Shown: positions 22,241 through 34,311 of the stretch, in pieces
Layout of the letters: the number at the start of each line of letters is the position of its first letter
Numbering within the stretch: position 1 is the first letter of the stretch
Assembly (NCBI GenBank): GCA_035578155.1
Contig: JAPWDM010000001.1
Location: 9,812,543 to 9,876,542, forward strand
DNA: 64,000 nucleotides
Reading direction: 5' to 3'
DNA from: Brachynemurus nebulosus
Taxonomy: Eukaryota > Arthropoda > Insecta > Neuroptera > Myrmeleontidae
Position numbers and translations under genes: made by a program
Notes under the pieces: model-generated
Seen by the model: only the letters and a program-made list of their open reading frames with translations
The model's database searches: none
What the model was told of the DNA's origin: nothing

Positions 22241-23057
22241 TGAAAACAATAAAAATGGTTTTCTTTTAGTCTGTTTGAAGTATTATTTTTAATTTTTTCA
22301 GAGTATATTAAACATAATGCATATTTTGTTTTTTAAGATATATTTGAGCATATTTTAGACATTTTTTAAAGCATATTAGGTGCATATATGCACGGTCTTT
22401 TAGTGCATATTTGCTCAACCTTAATAATTATTATCAGTGCTTTATGAGGATTATTTTACGCAAGCTATTGTATGCTTTTTATTGGAACTTTATCCAAATT
22501 ATTATTTAATTTAATTTTAAAATAATTTTCGTCCTGTTCCATTATTTTAAAAGCTTGTAATATAGCTATCTCTTACAAGATCTACTACAGAATATATTGA
22601 AAAAGGATAGTAAAAATTATAATAACGTTGATAAATGACAAAATTTCATTTTTACATTCCAACTATATGAATCATTTGCATTTTGTATAAATGCGAGTAT
22701 ATTATAAAATTTATAATTAGTTATTGGTTAGAAAATAATATAAGTTTATTATATTTTTGCCGAATATAATTTTCTTTAATCGACATTTTTTTAGCTTCAT
22801 AGAAAAAGCGAGTATTTAGGTAAACCTCTATAATCCAATGACATAATTGATAACGATGGTTATCAAAAAAGTTTTGAATAGACACGTGGTCATCCATTAT
22901 TTTGTTTTCAAAAGCAATACCAATCTTTTGATATATTTTATTTTCAATAGTACTTTTAATATTTTTTTTAAGTAATTCATTACTATACTCTCTCAGAATT
23001 TTTTCTGAGATTTTACATATAAAAATAACGTCTTTTGACGGGATTTTAAAATGCCCC

Positions 23058-26000
23058 TGGGACATTCCATAGTGACTGGTGGGACAGTTGACTCCAAAAT
23101 TGCTAATGTTTAGATCTGTAACTTTCTATTTTGATCTAATATTAAGATTAAATAGATATTTTACAACAGATTATGAATCAACTTATGAAACTAATACCGA
23201 AAAATATAACTTATGCACATATTTGAATAATATTTTAGGGGTGAAAGGAGTGTGACTGATGGGACAGTCAAAAATACCTCACCTTCGCCTTCTGCACTGT
23301 TAATCGAGATTTTAGCCCAAATACTATACATAGTAAGATGTTCTTGACTAAGCTATTAAATAATTAAATAGACTACAACATGAACTAAAAATTAGCACTG
23401 AGCTTAATTTTTACAAGAAAATATGGACAATAGAAATTGTGACTGGTGGGACATCGTTTTGTGACTGGTGGGACTAGTACGAAATCAGCTAAAACATGAA
23501 CTCATTTTTATGTCATATTTAGAATTATTAATTAATTATTAAGACAAAATTATAGCGAATTAATAATATTTATAAAAATCTTTGAAAAAAAAATCAATAC
23601 AATACTTTTTATACTAAATCAACACAAACATTTTCAGTCATTTTCTTAAATTTTAAATTTAATCATTATTTTCACACATTTGGAAATCAATCGTCTTTCT
23701 AATTTTATATTTTAAATCTTTCTAATGATCTACACATCAGAATATTTTAGTTTCCCATCTTGGATCAATAACACTTTTTTCAAATCTTGAGATGTTGCGG
23801 TGAGAGCATATTGCATGCTTTTGTTACCATGGGATTTGAAGTGATGATGCTTCTGAATTAACGGTATTGGTCTTATCTTTTGCCATTTTTCATCTAGGCT
23901 TTCTTGGACAGATTCTATATCTCCGATTGCAACGAAGAATACTTGGAGTCGAGAAGCATTAGCTGTCAAATATTTGTAGCAGTCAAAACTTGTATCCAGA
24001 ACAGCTTTTCTAGTCATAATTGCGGACCATAAAGTCCTTTTAGCAATCGCTCCGACGCCATCAACAGCTCCCTTTCCATGTCCGGAAGCAAAAAAATTCC
24101 ATTCTGTTTCCATTTCCAAATCAGCTTCAGAGTAGCAAAGCGTTGAAAGTGTGAATCTGTTTTTAAACTGAGCCGCACATCCGTCAGAGAAAACATGGAT
24201 CTTCTTCAAATGAGGATAGCGAGATTTCAAATCTTCAATAATTTTCTTCATGAAGACCCACACTGAATATTTGTGATGGTTTAGCTCATTACTCATTACG
24301 ACATAGGAAGTTTTTTCCTTACCCTTATTAGCCCACACGCATCCTGTAAATAAGGTAACCTGAGCGTGGTTCCAGTGTGCAGACTGGATTTCATCTTGTT
24401 GCAGAATGGCGAAGTTTTCTGCAAAGTCAACTTGAATCACAAGTTCCGAGTCTGTACTTTCAGAAACTTTTTGTTTAAAAAAGTTTGACTTTACATTTTT
24501 TGCAAATGTATGGTATTTAAATTTAGGAGTCTGGTTTATTATCCCTGTAATGAGGTCTTGTACGGTACCATTAACATTTATTATATGGCATCTACCGCCG
24601 ACAGTTTGCCATTGCTTCCAATCAGTCTTAAGTGCTGTGTCTAATCCTTTCAATGGAAGAATATCCGTAATGTCCAAACATGCTTCACAATCACGTGTCA
24701 TGCACTTTTCTTTGGTTATATCGCAACATATAAGTTTTAGGAACTCGGCAGTAGAAACTGGCAGTGTTGGAAGAAGCTTGCTAAGTGCTTCTAATAAAAA
24801 CTTATAATTTGCGTGGTAGCTGCATACACATACATTATGCGGCATCTGACTCATTGGTCTTACGTGGATGGGTCTCAGTTCAAAGAATTTACTCTTACCC
24901 ACTTTTATGTCGGGATAATCAGTTTTAAACAGGGCATATGCTTCAGCAATGGTCATTATCATGTGCCTCTTAGCAACATGAACACGTTTACCTGTTTCTT
25001 TATCTTTGATTGACATTGTGTCCTTCCTGTTAGGAGACGGACGGCTTATGTCATCTTGTTCATAAAAACTTATAACCAACTTCTTTGTCTCATCCGTTAT
25101 GGCTATAGTTTTAACTGTTTTGGTACTTCGATGCATAGCCTCCGTTGGTACAATTTCTTTTAAAACGTGCATCAGTACAGCTGTCTTTTTGGTTGCACTC
25201 TCAGGAAGAGCTTTTTAATTTTGACAACCGCTTTTTTCAAAGTATTTATTGTCTTATAGGAACCCAACGGTGAAACACATGTCTGCTTGATTCCCTCCAA
25301 CTTTTTCTTTTCTCTTTGTTTTCTTTTACGTAGCCTCTCTGTCTCTCTCCACTGAATTCTAGCAGTCTCATTACTCTTACGTAGAGCTTTACCCTTTTCT
25401 CGTCGTTTTTGATCATACTTTTTTTGGTTTTCTTGAGCAATCTTCCACTTAATTTTATCACTTTTCAACTTTTCTCTAGATTTCCTTTTTCGTTCGGCAA
25501 CATTCATCTAAAAACAGAAAGAGCAATCACACTTACAAAAAAAGCATAGAATCGGGTAAGAAACAGGTTAGAAATGTTTAAAACAGTCCATAACAAGTTT
25601 TAAAAAAATGTCCCACCAGTCACTGTGACTGGTGGGACAAAAATGAAAACCACCTCTCACCCTCCCCTTAACACCATGCACCAGTAAAATATGCTAAAAA
25701 GTACAACAATTAGCCAATTCTTACTTTCCGAAACGCTCCCTTTTAATACGACCAATTTTGAGGTTAGAAATACAACTTTTGTATGTTTTCGTGTGACTGG
25801 CGGGACATGTTACGTGCTCATTGTATTTATGAGTTTTAGAGAAAAATTCTTACCTTTACCGTTGTATTTTTATGTCAAATTAAAATTTTAGAACTACTCT
25901 TCACTCTCCGACACCGTTTGCTTGAAAATGTTAAAACAAAATGGCCGAAAACAGTATTGGCAACATGATGCAAAAAATCGTACAACTTATTCAGAGCTAA

Positions 26001-26155
26001 ACAACTTGTCATAGTGAAAAAAATACTTTCTCTATTTTTTTTCGAAATAATTTTTATAGACCATGTAAATTTAACTAATATACAATTAGTTAGGAATAAA
26101 TTGGTATTGATCATAGCAATTTAAAAAAAATAACTCATTTTCCCATTTCCCGTGG
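23058..26155 (-). mobile_element. 3.1-kb DNA transposon inserted in the P element, superfamily unassigned
   Basis: Bounded by direct repeats AATGCCCC at 23050-23057 and 26156-26163; the right one merges into a C-tract, so the duplication could be 6-8 bp. Removing it rejoins the P-element protein. The ends are only weakly inverted (CCTGGGACAT and CCACGGGAAAT). The motif GTGACTGGTGGGAC recurs near both ends (23072, 23252, 23437, 23460, 25612 and 25792), including a head-to-head pair at 25612-25640, which looks like subterminal transposase binding sites. Confidence 0.7.
23730..25507 (-). pseudogene. Putative DDE-type transposase of unassigned family, one frameshift
   Basis: Two frames, 25507-25172 (111 codons) and 25172-23730 (480 codons), overlap as TGATG. 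Extending the second frame upstream gives KALPESATKKTAVL continuous with the first, so a 1-nt loss in the T5 tract at 25212-25216 explains the break; the ancestral protein was about 600 residues. The N-terminus is a basic RKRKSREKLK coiled coil. Cysteines cluster at CVCSYH and CCDITKEKCMTRDCEAC, probably zinc-binding. A candidate RNase-H-like core has VDFAEN, then SDGCAAQFKNR about 95 residues on, then FFASGHGKGAVDGVG. I recall relatives in aphid-type genomes but cannot name the superfamily. Confidence 0.65.
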
Positions 26156-26820
26156 AATGCCCCCCCCCCCCCCTTATTTCTAATTTGTGACAAAAGTGGC
26201 ACTGTGTCATACAGTTCGTCACCTACAAGTTGGTCCTTACATACAGGGCAAAATATAATTTTTGAAACTTTGTAGGAATAGTCATGATTCGATGCTACCG
26301 GATTTACAGTTTTTTGTAGAAGATCAACATGTCCAATTTGCTCATAGGAATTTTTTGAATTGAATGAGACATGTAAGATGTCCACATTATCAGCAACACA
26401 GTTACCATTTTGATAATATTTTATTTCATGCCTTACTAATAAACGCTTGTAAGCACTTTCAAATTGAAGGGCATTTGGATTATTATTAAACCCTCCACGA
26501 CTTCGGATGGCACTAAAAAATGTTTCGAGATAATCCTGGGATAATTTGTATGTCAATAAATATGTCATTCCTAAAGATTTCAATTTGTCAAAAAGGGGAA
26601 ATATATTTCTCAGAAGAATAATTAGTCCAATAAAACCAGTTTTCCGCCTCGTATATAAAAGTGGTGTTCCCTTGTCATTACATAATGTTTTGATGTAATT
26701 TTCGAATTTTATAGCATTTTCTTTCATTTTCAAATAATTGCTCTCGGTCAATGGAGCATCAAATTCACCTCGAAAAAAAAATTCATTCACACCTTCATTA
26801 TCTTGTTCATTTAAAATTCA

Positions 26821-27484
26821 ATAAAAAAATTAAAAAAATCTTCATTACACATGCTTAAAATATCTGGTTAATTTTAATTTAAAAAAATGAGACAGAGATA
26901 TGGTATTTATAATACATAAATTTTTAATAACTACCGTTTGTTTTACGTAAAAAAAATGAAGTTTTTGTATATGTTATAAGCAACTGAGATAGAAATATAA
27001 ATTACTTATTACAATGACAAAGAGAGCAAAATAAGGCAAAAGTGAAAATTACGATTTGCTCGAAAACTACTTAACATAGAAAGAAAATTATAAGAACATT
27101 TTCTTCATAATTTTTTTTCCTTTTCAACGATGTAAAAATCAAACTGTCTTATAATAGGATAGAATGATAAAAAATGGCCAGAAAACCTACTTCTGGGCAT
27201 CCGACGTGTCTGGCTAACGAACTTGGCCGAGCCAATTCAGAATCCAGTCCGCACACTAAATTTCATAAATATTAGACGTTTCGTTCGAGAGTTATCGTGG
27301 GAACACATAAATAAATATATATATAAATTTTAGTGAATATCATTTTCGTATTCTAGGAACCTCAAAACATATTTCTGTCATAGTCCCGGACTCAGATTGC
27401 GTCATGAGACCTACTGTAATAGCTGAATTTCGAGTTTTCGAAATTCGCTAAAAGACTAAAAAATACATTAGAATCATTTATTTA
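26821..27484. other. No recognised gene
   Basis: AT-rich spacer between the P-element remnant and the Harbinger pseudogene. No TIR or domain was recognised. Confidence 0.3.
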
Positions 27485-28761
27485 TTAAAAATAATTTAAA
27501 ATATTATTTCTTAAATTTATTGCTACATTATTTTCGATTGAAATATCACCACCGTGGTCAAAATTGTCTTCATTTGCGTTTTCAAGATTTTCAATTTCAA
27601 TATTGTTGTCAACACACATGTTGTGTAACGCGACACAAGCATTTATAATTTTTGACGCTTTATTTGGCGAATAATGTAATGTGCGGTGCCTTAATAGACA
27701 CCGCCACCGTGTTTTTAAATTACCAATTACGCGCTTAATGTGAGCGCGCGCCCGTTTATGTGTTTGGTTGTAGCGATATTCAGGGCTACCCTCAATCGTA
27801 TTTTGAAATGGTGTCATTAACCACGGCTCCAGAGGGTAGCCACTATCTCCTGAAAAAAAGTCACTGTTACAATGAAGGCATTGATTTGAATATTTTCTTA
27901 CTTAACAACCAAACGTTAGGCAGCTGGTTACGTTGGTATAACTCCATTAATGATTCCCTTAAGCGCGAGTTGCGCCAAATAAAAGAATCATGTGTTGTCC
28001 CGGGGTATCTGGCGTTCACATTGACTATTCTGCCGTCCACGTCAGCCACTAATTGCATATTTATTGAATGATACTGTTTACGGTTGATGTATAAATGCTC
28101 CGGGAATAGAGGATGATTCGCTGGTGGTGCATTAATAGCGACGTGGGTACCATCAATTACACCAATCACCCCGGGAAATCCGTATTTTTCATAAAATCTA
28201 CAAAAATACAAATATTTATCAATTCAAACAAATAAAAAGTTTATAACCGCGTCGTAAATTCTTTAAATTATACATACCTTGCCCTAGCATTTGCAATTTC
28301 CCTTGGCGCTAAAGAAAACTAAATTTTCCGCGGACATAATACATCATTGATTGCCCTCATAACTCTGTCTATACTTCGGCTTACCGACATCTGCGACATG
28401 GGAATTGTAATGTCTTGTCCAACAGCTAACTGGTAGTTCCCTTGGGCGTAAAAGCGCAATGTTGCGAAAATCTGAAAGTAATTTTTAATATGCATAGATA
28501 TAGTAAAACAACTAAAAAAGAAAAAAAATATTAAATATAAGTAAGACATGATACCCTTGTCGTAGGTGGCAAATGCTCTCGTAAGTCGGCAATCAATTCA
28601 TGGGCTAAATGTTTATTTAAGCGAAACAATCGTACAAACACTGAATCGTTCAATTCGAACGGATTTGTTCGATCGCGGAAAATTCTATTTCGGCTTATTA
28701 ATTGGCGTTGCCGACGTCGTGCCGCAAAAACTAAATTAAAATTGATATTAATGAAATCCAT
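27485..28761 (-). pseudogene. PIF/Harbinger transposase (HARBI1-like), four exons, one stop, active-site change
   Basis: Exons 28761-28555, 28471-28278, 28197-27902 and 27849-27485 join with GT...AG introns and keep phase. The product runs from an Arg-rich N-terminus through an NDSVFVRLFRLNK segment, the IFATLRFYAQG region, VIGVIDGTHVAI (first Asp), RDSGYPLEPW (second Asp) to ACVALHNMC. A TAG at 28319-28321 interrupts exon 2 before FSLAPREI. Where family members have VERAFG, this copy has IKRVIG, so the third acidic residue appears to be Lys. It is therefore probably inactive. No inverted termini or companion Myb-like gene were found. Confidence 0.8.
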
Positions 28762-28799
28762 GTTATTAGTTAAAAAATAAAATAACAAATAAACTACAC

Positions 28800-29395
<596 letters not shown>

Positions 29396-29632
29396 TACAT
29401 GTATCGAAATTTTCAGAAAAAAATTTAGTACCCTTTAACCGTAATACATAATTACAAATAGAACATGATAGAAAACGAGAGAAGCCAATGGAGGGTTCTA
29501 TGAGTATATAATAGCTACAACACACCCTTACTGACTTACAAACAAAATAAGCTTGTTTAAAATAAACAAACAATTATACATTTCTGAGAATTGACGATCC
29601 AAAGAAACACAATCGATACTTTTAACATTTTG

Positions 29633-29785
29633 ATACCCCTGTCGCAGCATCCTGCATAACATAGCGAATTTCCATTTACAAAAGTACGTTTCTCGGAAAC
29701 TAGTTGATATAGAGTAATTGTAAATAAAACGTACTTTTGTAAATGGAAATTCGCTATGTTATGTAGGATGCTGCGACAGGGGTAT
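29633..29785. repeat. Foldback element with 59-bp arms
   Basis: Arms 29633-29691 and 29727-29785, outer tips ATACCCCTGTCGCAGC, one mismatch noticed (CATCCTGC versus CATCCTAC), 35-nt loop. No coding capacity; a MITE-like or recent inverted duplication. Confidence 0.85.
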
Positions 29786-29934
29786 TTTGTTTTTTTTTTT
29801 TTTAATTTAGTGATAAAAAGAGGAAATTTAATAGTTAATTTAAATAGTGATAAAAAAACTTGGAATCAAATAAAACAAAATATTATATATTTTTTAAATT
29901 TATTTTATTATTATTTTTTTTCACAAATAAATTG

Positions 29935-30110
29935 TGCCTCCCTTATTAAAGGTTATAAAAATCTTTGTCAGACCATTATTTCGCTGACCTCCGCGACCTC
30001 GTTCGACACCTCTACGCCCTCCCGGGTGACCCCTTCGGCGGCCCTCCCTGGGCACCCATTGACGGCGTCGGCGACCCGCGTTGGTTCCTCGTCTTTTATT
30101 TTTATTTTCT
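29935..30110. other. GC-rich island of unknown origin
   Basis: A block of about 130 bp (29985-30092) is far richer in G+C than its surroundings, with no stop in one + frame, but I recognise no domain. It stands between AT-rich stretches and ends near an A-tract just before the next TA repeat, as a retrotransposon 3' end might. Confidence 0.3.
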
Positions 30111-30125
30111 GAAAAAAAAAATACA

Positions 30126-30128
<3 letters not shown>

Positions 30129-30201
<73 letters not shown>
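30129..30201. repeat. (TA)n microsatellite
   Basis: Uninterrupted TA repeat of about 72 bp. Confidence 0.95.
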
Positions 30202-30204
<3 letters not shown>

Positions 30205-30739
30205 ATCACACTGACTTAAATAAACTATTTGCTAAATATCATGCATTTCAAAAACATTTATGCACAAAATAATTGTTTTATTCCATGATTTGATATGGAC
30301 TAACCTAAAAATTAATTAAAAGTCTTATGATATCATCAACGAAATGTAACAAATCAAGCAAAATTTGTCACACCTTTGTTAATTTTTTTTATTTTTACTT
30401 CTTTCCGTTTTTGTCATTTTTATCTAAATTAAAATAACAATAGCAATCTAAGGTTGCACATTTAATTTTATTTCATTCGTTAATGAAATCATAGCAATTT
30501 TAGTTAATTACTAGAAATATGTATACCATTTTGTTCTTCCTCCTTCTCCCCCATTTCTTTCTTCTCCGCCATTCCCCGTCTTTGCCGCCGGTACCTCCTC
30601 TGCCCTTTCCTGCTGGTTACAGGGGATCCTGTCCTCCTCCATTTGGGTGGAATTTTCTAAATTAATTTAAAACATTAACATAAGATTCGCTTTTAAATTA
30701 AAATAAAAAAAAGGAATTAGGAAAGAGTTTAAAAAATAT

Positions 30740-31075
30740 AAATGCAGGTGCATCCATTAAATCAACAGAGCGGCGCAGTACCGCCCCGGAGATTTTATTG
30801 ATGTAAAGGTGCAAATGCACCGAAAAAACATTTGCTTCAAATGTTTGTAGTTGTTTGCAAATGTTTGCAACTGTTTGCGAACACACTGTCTCCACTGAAC
30901 AAACAGTTATGGTCGTTATGGTTGGAACACTGACAAACATTAGCAAACAATTGCAAACATTCGTGACGATTGTATCCACCAAGCAAATTTTGTGTTCGCA
31001 AGCAAATTTTGTGCACGCTTGCTGGATTCATACCTTAAGAACCGCGCCACGTTTCCGACCAAATGGATGCTCATT
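30740..31075. mobile_element. MITE-like element with TGTTTGC repeats
   Basis: Similar outer inverted sequences (GTGCATCCATT left; GAGCATCCATT right, reverse-complemented) with GGCGC-containing inner parts. The interior has TGTTTGC-type repeats on the + strand (30839-30893) and their complements on the other side (30927-30962). No coding region. Confidence 0.45.
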
Positions 31076-31132
31076 TTTAAAGATAGTTAGGTTTAACTTA
31101 AAACTATACCGCGTCCATGACCATCACTTATA

Positions 31133-31187
31133 AAAAATATACCGTATTATTCAGCGTATAACACGCTGAATAATACGGTATATTTTT
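31133..31187. repeat. Perfect 25-bp stem palindrome
   Basis: Arms 31133-31157 and 31163-31187 are exact reverse complements around a 5-nt loop; core ACCGTATTATTCAGCGT. Not attached to any recognised element. Confidence 0.95.
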
Positions 31188-31482
31188 AAGAATAATCTTG
31201 TAATTGACAATTTTTGTGCAAAAGAAGCGAACACTAATTTACATAAAAACAGTAAAGGCTTCCTTACAGTCAAAAAATATTTAAATGTTTTGCTTCTTGT
31301 CGAGAAAATATACATAAATCATAATAACATAAAAAATATTAAAGTTATAGCAATGAAAATGCATTATTGAATCTCTTTGGTATCGAAGAGTTTAGACAAA
31401 AAAGCATCAACTCTATATTTCTTTTATCCGGTCATTATATTTAAATAATATTAATTTAAAAAAAAAAAAAAATAATAATAAT

Positions 31483-31620
31483 AAAACTATGAGTTTTAAC
31501 AATTATTTTTAAATTTAAAAATTTAATTTTTCTACAGAATTGTCAATTACAAGAATAATAAAACTGTATGAGTTTTAACAATTATTTTTAAATTTAAAAA
31601 TTTAATTTTTCTACAGAAAT
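31483..31620. repeat. Tandem duplication, about 79-bp period
   Basis: GAGTTTTAACAATTATTTTT through TTTCTACAGAA occurs at 31491 and 31570, nearly identical. Confidence 0.85.
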
Positions 31621-32017
31621 AATTTCTTACAATTTTTCGTTGCTCGTCTACAAATATTAACATAATTTTAAAGAAAATATAAATTTGTGTTTTATTTTTT
31701 TCAAACAAAAACTAAAAATTAAGTTTTCCTTTATAAATTATTGTACACTTAAATAGTATTCTCATATTTATAAAAAAAATTATTAAATATTTTCAAAAAA
31801 ATAATGATGTACTTACCGCTTCTCATTTCGTTATTTACATTCATTTTTTTCAAACAATTTTTTTTAACTGTACTCAGTCACTCTCACTTTAAAAATGAAA
31901 TGAATATTATTTATGTTGTAAAATTTTATGAAACAACATCCAAAAACAAAAACATCTGGTCAACAATTGCCAGTTTTTTGGAAATTCCAGATTTTTGAAA
32001 TAGAGTTTTGAGTAATA

Positions 32018-32254
32018 GAGTCCCTATAATAAGTAGAGTCGTGACATGTGTACTGAACTTGGTTTCGGCATTTCCTGTTCAAAATTTGCGTAAAATACAT
32101 TGAAAATAAATTAAATATTAACAAAAATCATTTAGTTTAACCTAGAAAGAATAATTACAACATTTTTATTTTTCATTAATTCATAAGTTATTAACAATAA
32201 TTATGTACTGAAAAAATCGATGACATGTCACGACTCTATTTATTATAGGAACTC
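32018..32254. mobile_element. Tc1/mariner-type MITE copy A, 237 bp
   Basis: Inverted ends GAGTCCCTATAATAAGTAGA and GAGTTCCTATAATAAATAGA (reverse-complemented right end), TA duplications at 32016-32017 and 32255-32256. No coding capacity. Confidence 0.85.
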
Positions 32255-32397
32255 TATCAAATAGCTAAAGCACTTCTACCCTCTATCAGTCAATATTGAA
32301 AAAAAAAAACAGCATCCTGAAACACAGTGTCGCAAATGGCAAAATCTTAAAATATCTAAAAGATGGCTCTGAAATAGATTGTATCTAGAGTCCCTAT

Positions 32398-32690
32398 AAT
32401 AAATAGAGTCGTGACATGTCATCCATTTTGTATCCAAAACACAGCGGGAAGCTTCAAAATTAATTATCACATGTTTGAGTAAATATTTTTGAGTACATAA
32501 TTATTGTTAATAAGTTATGAATTAATCAATTAAAAATTTTTAATTTAATTATTCTTTCTAAGTTAAACTAAATGGTTTTTGTCAACATTTAATTTATTTC
32601 CAATGTATTTTAGGAAAACTTTGGATACAAAATGCCGGAACCAATCAGCGTTCAGCCCGTATGTCACCACTCTATTTATTATAGGCACTC
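32398..32690. mobile_element. Same MITE family, copy B, 293 bp
   Basis: Ends GAGTCCCTATAATAAATAGA and GAGTGCCTATAATAAATAGA, TA at 32396-32397 and 32691-32692. It sits 144 bp from copy A. Confidence 0.85.
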
Positions 32691-32989
32691 TATTCTATCG
32701 AATAGAAAATATAAGACATAAAACTTAAAACATGAATTTTAAAATTTTAATTTTCTTAGTTAAAATACCAATTCCAATCGTTTGTAAATATTTGCGACTC
32801 ATTCACATATACATATCGCGCGTTTTCTGTCTCAACCTCGTATAAGGTTTTTTGACGGTTTTGAGTTAGAAAGTCATACATGTACATAATACACTTCCCC
32901 ATGTGATGCACTAAGAAATATTGCAAAATAGTTATTGGAAAAATAATTATTCAGTTTAAAACAAACTTGTACCACATGAACTAAATTTA

Positions 32990-33125
32990 GTTTTCTGACA
33001 AAACCTGGTATATGGTATACGAGTTTGTGTATATGGTATACTTGGGTATGCTGATAAAATGTTACTATTTCAAAAAATATTTTTACACAAACTCGTATAC
33101 CATATACCAGGTTTTGTCAGAAAAC
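32990..33125. repeat. Inverted repeat, 42-bp perfect arms
   Basis: Arms 32990-33031 and 33084-33125 (outer tip GTTTTCTGACAAAACCTGG) with a 52-nt spacer that partly repeats the arm (GTATATGGTATAC). Confidence 0.95.
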
Positions 33126-33468
33126 TATCAGAAAAAATGTAGTTTCGAGAAAAACACGCTTAAAATTTAAGTTACTGGTTAGACTACCGGAATATGTAAA
33201 AAAAAAAAAATCGATTTATTTCACAAACTCGTATATTGAAAAAAAAAGTGGACAGCAAACTCGTATTTACTAAAAACATCGATAGCTTGTAATTTAAAAT
33301 ATTTAAATGTCTGCTTTATGTCTACATAGGTAGCAAACATCAAAAAGTGTAACATACATAAATCTTAAATTCATAGTGATGAAAATACATTTATGTTAAT
33401 ATATTAAAACAAAAAAATATAATATAAATAATATTTTTTTTTTAATTCTTTATAGAATAGTTAATAAA

Positions 33469-33809
33469 TAAATTAAATATTAACAAAAATCATTTAGTTT
33501 AACCTAGAAAGAATAATTACAACATTTTTATTTTTCATTAATTCATAAGTTATTAACAATAATTATGTACTGGAAAAATCGATGACATGTCACGACTCTA
33601 TTTATTATAGGAACTCTATCAAATAGCTAAAGCACTTCTACCCTCTATCAGTCAATATTGAAAAAAAAAAAACAGCATCCTGAAACACAGTGTCACAAAA
33701 GGCAAAATCTTAAAATATCTAAAAGATGGCTCTGAAATAGATTCTATCTAGAGTCCCTATAATAAATAGAGTCGTGACATGTCATCTATTTTGTATCCAA
33801 AACACAGCG
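33469..33809. repeat. Direct duplication of 32107-32446 (about 340 bp)
   Basis: Nearly identical to the earlier interval at an offset of 1362-1363 bp. It includes the right part of MITE copy A, the spacer, and the left end of copy B, so it is a segmental duplication rather than independent insertions. Confidence 0.85.
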
Positions 33810-34311
33810 TTGATCGTGAAAAGTCATAGGACCTTTTTTGTTTGTATTTCAATAAAGAATATAAAAAAAATTTGTCCGGTTGAAAAAATACTTAAAGGTA
33901 TCGAGAAATAAAAATCATAAATCGAGTAATTACTTAGGTAATTAAATTGAAATTAATGAAGCGAATATTTTAATAAAAATAAGTGAATATTTTTAAGTGT
34001 GAAGATTTAAATAAAACTATTTTTTGTTTTAAATGCATACGTGTTTTAAAGAGATTTATTCGGAATAATTACTTTTTTATTTGATTATAAATTTTACAAA
34101 CTAATGATTTTTTATACCCTTTTTGGTAAGTCTTTATTTACTATTTAATATTAATAAAGTAGTAATTTAATACTAATAAATTCATTAGATTTTGTATTGT
34201 ATTGACTACTCATTAATAAGATACTTTTTGTTGATTATAATCTTATTCCGAAAAATACACATAAAATTATAGTAATTAATATTTTTACACACCCTGTATA
34301 TAAGACATTCT
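33810..34311. other. No recognised gene
   Basis: AT-rich, no supported feature. Confidence 0.3.

Larger units (their letters stand above)
20906..22424. mobile_element. hAT-like non-autonomous element, about 1.5 kb
   Basis: Outer inverted repeats AAGGTTGGGCAAAT (left) and AAGGTTGAGCAAAT (right, reverse-complemented). Both ends carry many GCATATT motifs, a subterminal-repeat pattern. The flanks are AATAATT-like on both sides, so the duplication (7-8 bp) cannot be placed exactly. It contains a Tc1/mariner MITE and a tandem repeat. Confidence 0.65.
22721..26820 (-). pseudogene. P-element transposase, C-terminal half, split by a transposon
   Basis: The right part (about 26820 down to 26164) reads TGFIGLIILLRNIFPLFD, TYKLSQDYLETFFSAIRSRG and a CPVC finger, all typical of the C-terminal half of P/THAP9 transposases. 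After NKGG it meets a C-tract and the inserted element. The left part (23049-22721) resumes with IPSKDVIFICKISEKILREY and ends NKLILFSNQ, the usual P-element C-terminus. THAP and catalytic N-terminal regions are absent, so the copy is 5'-truncated at about 26820 as well as interrupted. Confidence 0.8.
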
